Shown here one piece after another: positions 1 through 64,000 of a stretch of DNA of 64,000 nt. Position numbers and translations under genes: made by a program. The stretch spans positions 14,470,690 to 14,534,689 of the forward strand of contig NC_084601.1 of assembly GCF_033807715.1 (NCBI RefSeq), read 5' to 3'. The notes beneath the pieces were generated by a model. The model searched no databases. It saw nothing but the letters and a program-made list of their open reading frames with translations, and was not told where the DNA came from. Numbering within the stretch: position 1 is the first letter of the stretch; every line of letters begins with the position of its first letter. This DNA is from Cololabis saira (Eukaryota > Chordata > Actinopteri > Beloniformes > Belonidae).

Positions 1-13077
<13,077 letters not shown>

Positions 13078-13250
13078 GGTGTAAATCACCGTCGTAAATC
13101 TTGCATGAGAAAGGGTTTTTTTTTATCTAGCAGTCACGGGGTTTGACAGCCATGACATGGAGCATCCTGCAGCGTTGCTGCCTCCGCCTCCGCCCGCCCC
13201 TGAACGCAGCGCGGGCTCTGGTTGGTCCAACATCTGGATGGAACAAGAGG
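13078..13250 (-). promoter_or_regulatory. sgce: probable sgce promoter and 5' UTR
   Basis: GC- and CpG-rich DNA directly upstream of the sgce ATG, unlike the AT-rich surroundings. It has a GC-box-like tract (CCGCCCGCCCC on the plus strand, 13190-13200), a candidate Sp1 site. No TATA box is evident, as expected for a CpG promoter. The transcription start was not determined. Confidence 0.5.
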
Positions 13251-13371
13251 AGAGTCTCCTGAAGGAAGGGGATAAACATGATGGGAACTGGAAAAGAGAC
13301 AGCCACGCCTGTGGATAATGTTTCTGTGTGATGCTGTTTATTTTGGTCAGAGGAAATTAGAGGAAAGATCC

Positions 13372-13427
13372 GACTGCGCCTGCTCCTGGGTGTCACACTG
13401 TTTCCCCCCCGGGGCCACATTTATTTT
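13372..13427. repeat. 56-bp repeat shared with 15375-15430
   Basis: The stretch from GACTGCGCCTGCTCCTGGGT through a run of seven C and GGGGCCACAT occurs at both places with only a few differences, same orientation. Confidence 0.8.
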
Positions 13428-14600
13428 ATTTATTTATTTAAAGGTTTAGATATCAGCAGAGGTGGAAAAGGTACTGAAAAATTGTAATTGAGTAAAAGTA
13501 TCTTTACTTTGCTTAAATCCTACTCAAAGTAAAAGTACTCATCTAAAAATTTACTCGAGTAAAAGTACAAAAGTACTTCACTTAAAATGTAATTTGAGTA
13601 AAGGTTACTTTCAGTTATTTAATGCAAAAAAAGGATGAGTCACAAATCAAATCCAGCACAAGTTGTTTTAATTAACTTCGAGGCATATTAAAGTACACAT
13701 CCACACTTGTAAAAGCTCAGCTGAGCTCAGTAACATGATCCTTTTACTTCCGCAGAACAGGATAAAAAGGACAGTCACAATCTGTACTGTAAAGTGCAAA
13801 CTATTTTCAGTCATATTGTGCAACCGACAACACTAAAACCAGAATCAACGTATTCAAACACAAAATAAAGTGCCCAATGCCCACAGGATCCTGCTATTCA
13901 CAATAAACCAAAATAAAATGCCCACAAGATTTTCACCATATATTTTGTACTCATAAAATCCATAAAACTTGTAATGTGAGGGGGTTCAAATGTAGCGAAG
14001 TAAAATACTTGGGTCAAAATGTACTCCAGTAAAAGTAAAAATTACATATTTCAAAAACTACTTAAAAAAAATACAAATTACTCAAAAAAAGTACTCAATT
14101 ACAGTAACGTGAGTAAATGTAATTTGTTACTTTCCACCCCTGGATATCAGGGACAATGCACATTAATAATGCATTTAAACAAATGTAAAATATGCCAGAA
14201 TTAGCCAAAAAGGCTATTTTGCATCTGCTGTCCCTGGACTGGTGTAAAATAGTCAACCTAAAAGAAAAATTAAGATAATATCAATAAAACATTTCCGAAT
14301 AAGAAGGCTACATCAGAATAAAGATTAAAAAGTAAGAGACTAAGCTAAAATACATACACCAACAGGTTAACATAAGCTCAACAGACAATTGCTACAAACG
14401 AAAACAGAAACAACATGAAGCAGCAACAGTAACATCAGCATTAATAACACAAGACACAATAACACACTAACAGGCCAAAAACAAACAAGACAAAAGTACT
14501 AAACCCAGAATAAAAAGCCATGCACAAAAAGCAACATTGTAACTAGACAAACTAATAGGCAATATGACAGGTGACATCAGACAAACACCGACAGGCAGGC
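13428..14600 (-). mobile_element. non-LTR retrotransposon 3' fragment, split by a hAT insertion
   Basis: On the minus strand the fragment ends in a poor (AATA)n tail (plus-strand TTTATTTATTTATTTA, 13427-13441), the usual 3' end of several vertebrate LINEs. Upstream on that strand is A-rich, gene-free DNA with GGACAGCAGATGCAAAATAG. The element 13457-14142 and its duplication interrupt it. The clade and the far boundary (about 14600) are uncertain. Confidence 0.6.
13457..14142. mobile_element. hAT-type element with 8-bp target duplication
   Basis: Ends CAGAGGTGGAAAAGGTACT and GTTACTTTCCACCCCTG with exact duplication GATATCAG at 13449-13456 and 14143-14150. Interior near both ends is packed with AGTAAAAGTA words. 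686 bp, no transposase read. This end type is abundant in teleosts. Confidence 0.92.
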
Positions 14601-14610
14601 CAGAATCAGA

Positions 14611-14661
14611 ATCAGGTTTATTGGTCAAATCAGGTCACACGAGACAGGGAATTTGACTTGG
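14611..14661. repeat. short dispersed repeat (CAGGTTTATTGG type), copy 1
   Basis: ATCAGAATCAGGTTTATTGG followed by a TCAGGTCACAC and GAATTTGACTTGG block; a near copy is at 15430-15510. It is a common short repeat in fish, of unknown class to me. Confidence 0.65.
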
Positions 14662-14681
14662 TTATTTTCACTCACTGCTCT

Positions 14682-15267
14682 GTTAATGTGCCGAAAATGC
14701 TGCAGATTTTCTCAAATTTTGATCCTCTTTTCAATAATCTCAGTAACAACCAACCAGCGATGGCTGCTTTAACACCATCCATTCATGCCATAGCAATCCT
14801 GTACTTCTGCATTGTACGGCCTGTGCTTGAAAATCACCTGACTTCCAAGGGGGGGGGGTTCCAGGAAAGAGATTAATAGAGCAGGGTTTACATTTTCATG
14901 TGTGCATGTGCGCAAAAAAAGAAAACCAGTATGTGCCAAACAGGCTGTTATATTTTCATTCACAAGGGTTCACAAACGGGTTAAAAAAAGTTAGATACCA
15001 GCTAAATTCAAATTGTAACTCAATATCTCCAAGTCAAAATCACCACAACCGATCAAAAAATAAAAGGAAACAAAAACGGTTACATATGTTAAGCTGTGCT
15101 GCCTGACCTAGCCATATGTCAGAGGTCCCCAAGGGCCAAGTCTCTGTAAGGAATATAATCAATAGCCTTTAACAGACATTAAATGTGCTGCCGTTGGCCC
15201 AACCTGTGATTATATCTACCTCATCTCTTTTCAAGGAAACACCTGAGCATAACTAATCAACACGATA
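14682..15267. repeat. duplicated block, copy B
   Basis: Counterpart of 7511-8073, same orientation, with a poly-G run at 14850-14858. Directly after it, 15268-15349 repeats part of its own middle (AAAAAGTTAGATAACAGC to CATAAAAG, compare 14981-15063), so this copy has a partial internal duplication. Confidence 0.85.
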
Positions 15268-15374
15268 AAAAAAGTTAGATAACAGCTAAATTCAAATTGT
15301 AACTCAATATCTCCAAGTCAAAATCGCCACAACTGATCAAAACATAAAAGATACAGCATTATTAATTAGCGGAA

Positions 15375-15510
15375 AGATCTGACTGCGCCTGCTCCTGGGT
15401 GTCAGACTGTTTCCCCCCCGGGGCCACATCAGAATCAGAATCAGGTTTATTGGCCAAGTCAGGTCACACAAGACAAGGAATTTGACTTGGTTATTTTCGC
15501 TCACTGTACA
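15375..15510. repeat. second copies of the 56-bp and TTTATTGG repeats, side by side
   Basis: 15375-15430 matches 13372-13427 and 15430-15510 matches the 14611 region. Here they abut, whereas the first copies are over 1 kb apart. Confidence 0.75.
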
Positions 15511-16269
15511 GTCAATAGACAAATGACTCTTATATATTCCTGAAGTCAATCAGCATTATAGTTGGTACCAAAGGGCCAGTTGTACAGCATATGCATCTAC
15601 TTTTACTCGGTACTCATGTTACATATTTGCCTTTGCGTTTAACGAATAATAATAGATATACATTCATTACTTTTGTAGAGTTATGACACTTGGTGGTCTA
15701 AATATATATAACGGCTTGTCTCCAACAAGCAAAAAAACGTTATAACGTATAACATACATTTTTTTTTACATAAGTTCCCTATTCATAGTTGTTTTGTTTA
15801 TTTTATTGAACATTTTAGTTTGAAATCTATGACTTAACCACACAACTGTTGTGATAAACAGCTTAATTTCAGATATTGCCATCCAGAGGACGGATACCAT
15901 CATGGCACAGTTAATGTCACTAGTGTCCTCATATGTATCTTAAACAGTATCATAAGTACATAATTATCTTAGCATGTTTTCACAGACCAGTTAATATGAG
16001 GTTGAGTTTCACTGTCTGTCTTAAATCATCGTTTCAGTTTTTCGTGAACCTCAGTTTTGTCAACTTTTTTTTTTTTTTCACGTTTGTCTACCTTTTTTTT
16101 GTGTTATTGAGGACATCTGAAGACAGAGACACTCTTACTTACATATATACTCACCAGGGCTCGACCTTGTGCACAGCTGTAAGAGGGCAGAGTTTGTATG
16201 AAAAGTCTGCTCCAATCTGTCCAGACCTCCTGCAGAGTCAGTCCTAGCAGACAGATGGTCATGTTTTGA

Positions 16270-16298
16270 CCCCCCCCCCCCCCCCCCCCCCCCCCCCC
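16270..16298 (+). repeat. poly-C run, 29 bases
   Basis: An uninterrupted run of 29 C, which can form quadruplex or i-motif structures and is an assembly risk. Confidence 0.95.
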
Positions 16299-18228
16299 AG
16301 TCAGTTCTGCTTAAGGGCTTTGGGGCATTCACTTCACCATTCATGCTCTCTTGATATCAGCCACAACATTTCTCTTTTAGTGTTAACTGCATGTGTCTTC
16401 TTGATATATTTGTATTACACTGACACGATGCCAGGCATCCATGATCTGTGCTCTGCAGAGCATGTCTGTTTTCTGCTCTTACCCTCCCCTTTTATCCCTT
16501 TAAGATCATTTTTAGGTTGCTTAGCAACATCGCACTTAGCCTGTGGTTGACTGTATCACAACAGTCACTATATGTGCGCAGGCACGTCGCTGTAGCAATA
16601 AAGTCAAGGGCAAGCACTGCCTTTTTGTCACGTCAAGAGGCTGAATTTGGGGTCAAATGTTTTTAATTTGCTGCTCATTTGGGATTTTTAACTCTAATCA
16701 TTCATTTTTGTCCGTCATGGATTACAGTTCCAGCTGTAATTGTCTTGATTCGATGAGGAAAATAAAAAATATCTGCTCTACTTAGCTGTTAAATTTTAAA
16801 GAAAAATGTAACTATGGTCAGTTTTAGCACAACAAACAGAATTAAAACCCTAGATGCAGTTATTTACTCAAAAGTGAAGATTCTTGGGATTTAAAAAGTC
16901 TTGAGGTTAACAAGTTAAAGTGCTTTGACAGCATATCTTTTTGTATGAGTTAATGTACAAGCCTCTCCTTTATGTGAGTGTAGTTTGTACTGAGATGGTT
17001 TTATAATACTGTGGATCATATGACCACAAAATGTTATTATTAGAAACATGAAAGTTAAGATTCAGCAGAAATACTGCAATCAAATCCATTACACTTACTT
17101 TATATGTTTCCCTCAGAGCAATGCGCAGTATTTCCTTTTATTTATGCCTATGGTGTACATGTGAAAACAACAACGCCATCTATTATAATACATCAGACTC
17201 AATTAAATAGCTCAGTGCCGTTTGGGAAAATAATCACACGTTGGGATGTTGACAAAGCTTCCTTTTTGTCTACTGCTGATCACATGAATCCAGTCCTGTT
17301 CTTAGGTGGTGTCTGTTGACTCATGCATGACCAAACCAACAAGAACTTTTTTTTTACACTGATTCCCTCTAATATTAGGCATAAAAATAGTGCTCCTTGA
17401 CTAAATGGGGAAAGTGAAAAACCTACAGGAGATCGTTTTAATTTTAAGTAAACTTGTCCTGAATGGTGTGAGAGTGTTTGTATGGACAACCCATGTTTCC
17501 CCCTTAACACTTTTTGCCCAGCGCAATGAAACGCAAGCTAGTTGCATATGTATATATTGTCATTCTCGGAAGTAAACATAATTTAAAGCAAAGATATTAC
17601 ATAATTTGATGAATGCAACTCCACACAGCACCTTTAAGGCATGATACCACCCATGTTTCTAACTTGCCTCAAATTGTTATACAGCATTTACTTAAACTCA
17701 AAATGGGATGTGATCATATCAAGGAGAGGTGTGTGAAGTAGTATTATAATTCCCACATTTCCACTGGCACAAAATGCACCAAACCAATTGTACTGGGACT
17801 GGGGTCGGTTTTAGGGCCCGCTGTTCAAAACAACCGAGACGGTTGACGGATTGGAGGATCAACAAGGATGCAATTCACACTCCGCTGCCACCTTTTGGAT
17901 GTCTTTTGTTTATGGTTGTCTGGTGACCTGGTTGTCTCACTGCAGATGTATTTTCTAATTGGGTGCATGCCTATCCAACGGTATCCAGGGCCAGTTTCTT
18001 CTGCTCTGCTGGTACTGTCCCCTAGACATCAGTCTTCTCCAGACTTCCACAAAAAGGGAACAAATTAAGATAGCTGTGGCCATAGCATTAAATTGATTAT
18101 TTGTTATATTGTGTGCATCAGTGATAAAAGTTACATATATTCATCTATTTTCTTGTTAAAAGTCTGGCATCCTTTCTTTGCTGCTTTAAAGTTCATGTTG
18201 CAGACGCACAAGTATTTAGTAACTGAAG

Positions 18229-18777
18229 TAAAGCTGCACGATTAATCGTTAAAAAATTGCGATCTCGATTCATGCTTGAACGCAATCTCATTTCCAAATG
18301 ACGACGATTTAAAAATTATTTTTTTTTGGATGTTTATTGTTTTTATGTTCAATGTCAGCTGTTACAAAGTTGATGCCAGTCTTTTATCAGACACCATCAT
18401 ATTTTTTGTAACGTTTACCTTTTGTATCGGCAGCTTCTTAATAGCAGCAAAAGGCAATGGGAGCTTCATCCCAGCCAGAGGAATAATTTGTTGCCTCAGA
18501 ACTACAGGATCTGTTACAAGTCCCCTTTCTGAAAGGGTGTTCAACTCAGGGAGGAACAAATATTGTTCAAAATTGTTATTATTGTTTAAATTATTCAAAG
18601 GTTTGTGTAAAGAAGACAAGAGATGTTTATTGTTATTATATTTTTGTTCAGCTGTTGCAAAGTTAAAGTAATAAGTGCAATACATTTTATATTGGAAAAA
18701 AATCGTGAGAGAATCGTGATCTCAATTCTAAGCAAAAAAATCGTGATTCTCATTTTGTCCAGAATCGTGCAGCCCTA
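18229..18777. mobile_element. TAAAGCTGCACG...CAGCCCTA hAT-type element
   Basis: Inverted ends GCTGCACGATT and GAATCGTGCAGC, with near-perfect flanks AACTGAAG (18221-18228) and AACTAAAG (18778-18785), 7 of 8 bases equal. Inner ends contain TCGTGATCTC and GCGATCTCG words. 549 bp, no transposase. One base change in the duplication suggests it is older than the others. Confidence 0.82.
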
Positions 18778-19139
18778 AACTAAAGTGACCCTGCAAAGGA
18801 TAAAGCGAGTATAGATAATGGATGGATGGATGGAAGTTTTAAAATAAGGTAACAATTTTCATTTGCAGGAAGTATGATGTAAAAAACAAAAGAAAAACAA
18901 GGAATTACTTAGAATGCAAGTATATCATATTATTACTTAAAATGTAGTAATAAATAGTCTGCAGTGCAGCAGCCTGACTGTCTCAGGTCTCCACTGGCTG
19001 GCCCTCACAGCTCACTGTGAACCCTCATTTGAGCACTGCATCAGTGTGGTCCCTGACTCTTTTTTATCCCAGCCAAAGCCCTCTGATGAACAATAAGCAG
19101 CCGGTGAACTTCCAATTGCTGTGTGTTGGTATTTATGCC

Positions 19140-19606
19140 AGACTGCAGCTCGCTGAAACCCCCGCCGCACAGCAGATTATGGGACCGAACCATTGCCGCA
19201 GTTCTAGGTTTTAGCGCCTGTCATGTGACGCCTTATATTTCCAAATCGCCAGCCGCCGTGGCCAGCAAGTTGGTGTACTTTACTACACCGCGGACGTGCA
19301 TTGGCCGCTGGCGTCCAGCAAACGCAGTGAGAGTGCAGCTCTGAGTGAGATGAGCGGCCACACCGCACCGACACCCCTATTGTGCGGCTGGCAGCATCAC
19401 CCGCCGCCCGCAATGGCGTTGGAGCGGCTCTAGTATGTTCACTCGTCTCTCTGCTGGCGACTCCACGCCGGACTACCGACAGGCGAGGGCTAGAGATGTG
19501 TTTTGTCGAGAGATATTACCACGAGAGCATGCACATTTTCCTCCAGTTTACACTTTGGACCGCAGTTCATTTATCCTCCGCGTTCAACGAGGCTGGAGCC
19601 GTGGAT
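19140..19606 (+). promoter_or_regulatory. ppp1r9a: probable ppp1r9a promoter and non-coding first exon
   Basis: A CpG-rich island stands out from AT-rich surroundings and ends at a strong GTAAGT donor at 19607. The first in-frame AG acceptor leading to the coding start is at 21086, so a 5' UTR exon ending at 19606 is the simplest reading. The exon start was not determined. Short open frames here have no recognisable product. Confidence 0.5.
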
Positions 19607-21086
19607 GTAAGTCTTTTGTTTTTCAAACAGTGAAGCCACATCGCTTTGAGGTCTGTGGTTTAACAGTTAACTTCGTCCTTTTTATTTTTTTATTGTTTTG
19701 TTTTTTTGTTTTTAATGATCGCGGGAAGGTCGCTCATATGTTGTTTTTTTTTTTTTGTATTTTGCAGAAATGTGCAACGATAAAATGCAAATAAATCCAT
19801 GTGATACGGTCCCGAGGAGGGGGAACCTGAGCTGTCATGATGCGCGGTGTGGCTGATGTGCGCTTGTTTGTCTCATTCAACTGACTCAGGGTTACAGCTT
19901 CACTGTTGCCTTTCCTAGTCCTCTCCTTCCCGTTGTTAGCCTGTCAATTAAAGCAGCAGAATGTGTTCTTGAAGTTCAAACGAGTACATTCATCGCTCAA
20001 GGATTTCTCATACAGTAGGTGACCCACAAGAGTCCAGCTTGGTAATTAAATGAATACTGAAGCAGGTGATTTAGATCTGAATCTCCTCTGCTGTGGCACT
20101 CGCATCCACACAGCCCTATCCAAACGATGCTGTGGGTTGCAAAGCAATTTAGGTGATTAGATCCTTTATGACCCAGATTATATATATTTTATCTTTTTTT
20201 ATGTTTAATCTTGGGTTGTTGCAGTAATTGTTTCCTAACCAATAGCTGTAGATATGGATTATTTAACCGCTACCACAAGCCCCACTAGCCTCCTCTGATC
20301 CAGCATTATTGTAAAGGAAGCAGAGCTCTTTAATAAACGTGTGCCATTTTTTGTCAGCAGGAGGACATTATTACATAAATTTATGTGTATCCAACTTTTT
20401 CTTTGCACAAGTAAAGGTTGTAAGCACCATGTGTAACTATGTGTGATGGCTGACATTTAGTTTAAAACATTATAATGTCAGTGATGGGTCTGGGGAGCTG
20501 AGACACCTCCTTAATTCCTTACTGAAAGCAGAGGTAAGGAAGAAGCATGAAGTTAGTGATACAATATTTAAAAGAAAAAACACATTTGCCAGACTATAAC
20601 GACATTTTAATAAATACAAGTTTAAGCCTTTACTCTAATGTGTATTATAATTATTGATGTATGAACATTAAGCATCAGCTGAGTGCTTTTAGAGTCCAAA
20701 GGGCTTTCAAATATACAGTGTTATTTGGCATCATGAGCTTTTATATCAAGCATCAGAAAATCCCGGAAGGAGTAACCGAAGGTGAAAATGACACTTTCAA
20801 GCTTTGAAACCAGCGCTTCAATTTCTATTGTCACATTGTTTATTAAACACTGTTTTGATTAAAGTGTGTCACTTTCCAACTGTGATATTATTTTCTGCCT
20901 GTTGGAGGATTTATCCTTCTTGAACATGCAGCATAAAGTGTTTCAAAATGGGGAAGGGAGAGGGTATCCACACACAAGATTCAAAACCCTAGACGTCACC
21001 CCTGGAATCTTTGATGTTTGTGTATATTAGAGGTTCATAAAGGGAGCACATTATGAATTAATTGGCATCTCTTTTCATCTTCGCAG
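19607..21086 (+). other. inferred 5' UTR intron of ppp1r9a
   Basis: Lies between the GTAAGT at 19607 and the CTTCGCAG acceptor at 21079-21086. AT-rich, no repeat or gene recognised. Confidence 0.5.
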
Positions 21087-21195
21087 GTGTGACTGGGCCT
21101 GAAGGATTGGACCAGGTCAAACTAGATTCCTCACTCCCATATTCTAATGAGGTCACAGCGATGCTGACATCCTCTCTAGATCCAAAGACGTCATC
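21087..21195 (+). promoter_or_regulatory. ppp1r9a: 5' leader with two short upstream reading frames
   Basis: After the acceptor, 109 nt of leader hold uORF1 (21147-21167, 7 codons with stop) and uORF2 (21161-21202, 14 codons with stop). The uORF2 stop overlaps the main start in ATGCTGA (21196-21202), an arrangement that permits termination-reinitiation control. Both are out of frame with the main protein. Regulation is inferred. Confidence 0.55.
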
Positions 21196-63796
<42,601 letters not shown>

Positions 63797-64000
63797 GTGA
63801 GACCGAGGCCACTGGCCCGGAGAGGACGTGTGCTGTTGCGTGTTTGTGTCTTGTGTACTTGTGTATTCTGCACTTATCTGTGCACGTGTGACATAATGAA
63901 TGTGTGTTAGCCCGGACATGCAAAACACAACATTAGACAAAGCGTTTTTTCACAAAAAGTGTAATAAATCATATTTATTAAGAAAACACTACAAACTAAA

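Larger units (their letters stand above)
13251..19139. other. sgce-ppp1r9a intergenic region
   Basis: Between the two divergent genes. It holds a non-LTR tail with a hAT insertion (13428-14600), the second copy of the duplicated block (14682-15267), short fish repeats (15375-15510), a poly-C run (16270-16298) and a hAT-type element (18229-18777). 15520-16260, 16300-18220 and 18790-19130 show nothing I can name. No gag-like or PEG10-like reading frame was found. Confidence 0.8.

Noticed and set aside
13127..13420. 97-codon minus-strand frame upstream of sgce exon 1
   Set aside because: CpG-rich promoter DNA and a dispersed repeat; no similarity, and it does not splice into sgce in frame.
13251..19139. 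PEG10-like or other retroelement-derived gene between the two genes
   Set aside because: No gag, protease or zinc-knuckle frame was seen; expected absence outside therians.
19382..19794. Overlapping frames at the ppp1r9a CpG island
   Set aside because: Better explained by a non-coding first exon and GTAAGT donor; no protein similarity.

Overview
This is vertebrate genomic DNA, almost certainly from a ray-finned (teleost) fish. It holds widely spaced exons with GT/AG introns, a dense load of small DNA transposons, long (GT)n, (AT)n and (ACGC)n microsatellites, and Tc1-like and non-LTR debris typical of teleosts. No prokaryotic, rRNA, tRNA or CRISPR feature was seen.

Two protein-coding genes lie head to head. 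On the minus strand (about 13,100 down past position 1) is the 5' half of sgce, epsilon-sarcoglycan: six exons were read, coding for the signal peptide and about 218 residues of the extracellular domain. The rest, including the membrane segment, lies beyond the left edge. On the plus strand (about 19,150 past position 64,000) is ppp1r9a, neurabin-1. It has a probable non-coding first exon and 16 coding exons whose phases all agree (2,943 nt, 981 residues): N-terminal actin-binding region, PP1-docking KIRF motif, PDZ domain, coiled coils, and a serine-rich linker ending in a 24-nt microexon. The C-terminal SAM domain lies beyond the right edge. SGCE next to PPP1R9A is the arrangement on human 7q21. 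The retroelement-derived PEG10 that separates them in therian mammals is absent here.

The rest is repeat-rich intron and intergenic DNA. Nine elements carry flanking duplications of 8 bp (eight exact, one 7/8), the hAT signature. Six of these share TAGG...CCTA-like ends although their interiors differ. Others are a TTAA-flanked element (5137-6382), nested TAA-flanked palindromic elements (38562-39270 with 38961-39101 inside), a broken Tc1-like transposon with TA duplication (45148-46779), an older Tc1-like relic (4078-5130), a palindromic TA-flanked MITE (58183-58517) and non-LTR retrotransposon fragments (605-1681, 13428-14600, 44302-45060). One hAT insertion ends only 35 bp before the acceptor of ppp1r9a coding exon 3.

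The two genes work separately: epsilon-sarcoglycan is a membrane glycoprotein of the dystrophin-associated complex, and neurabin-1 scaffolds protein phosphatase 1 on actin in neurons. They probably use separate CpG-rich promoters about 6 kb apart. Nothing seen amounts to a wholly new system. The most unusual points are the family of 8-bp-TSD elements, the transposon beside the exon 3 acceptor, the uORF arrangement at the neurabin start, the possible 3-exon cassette, and an unidentified coding-like fragment at 47726-47940.
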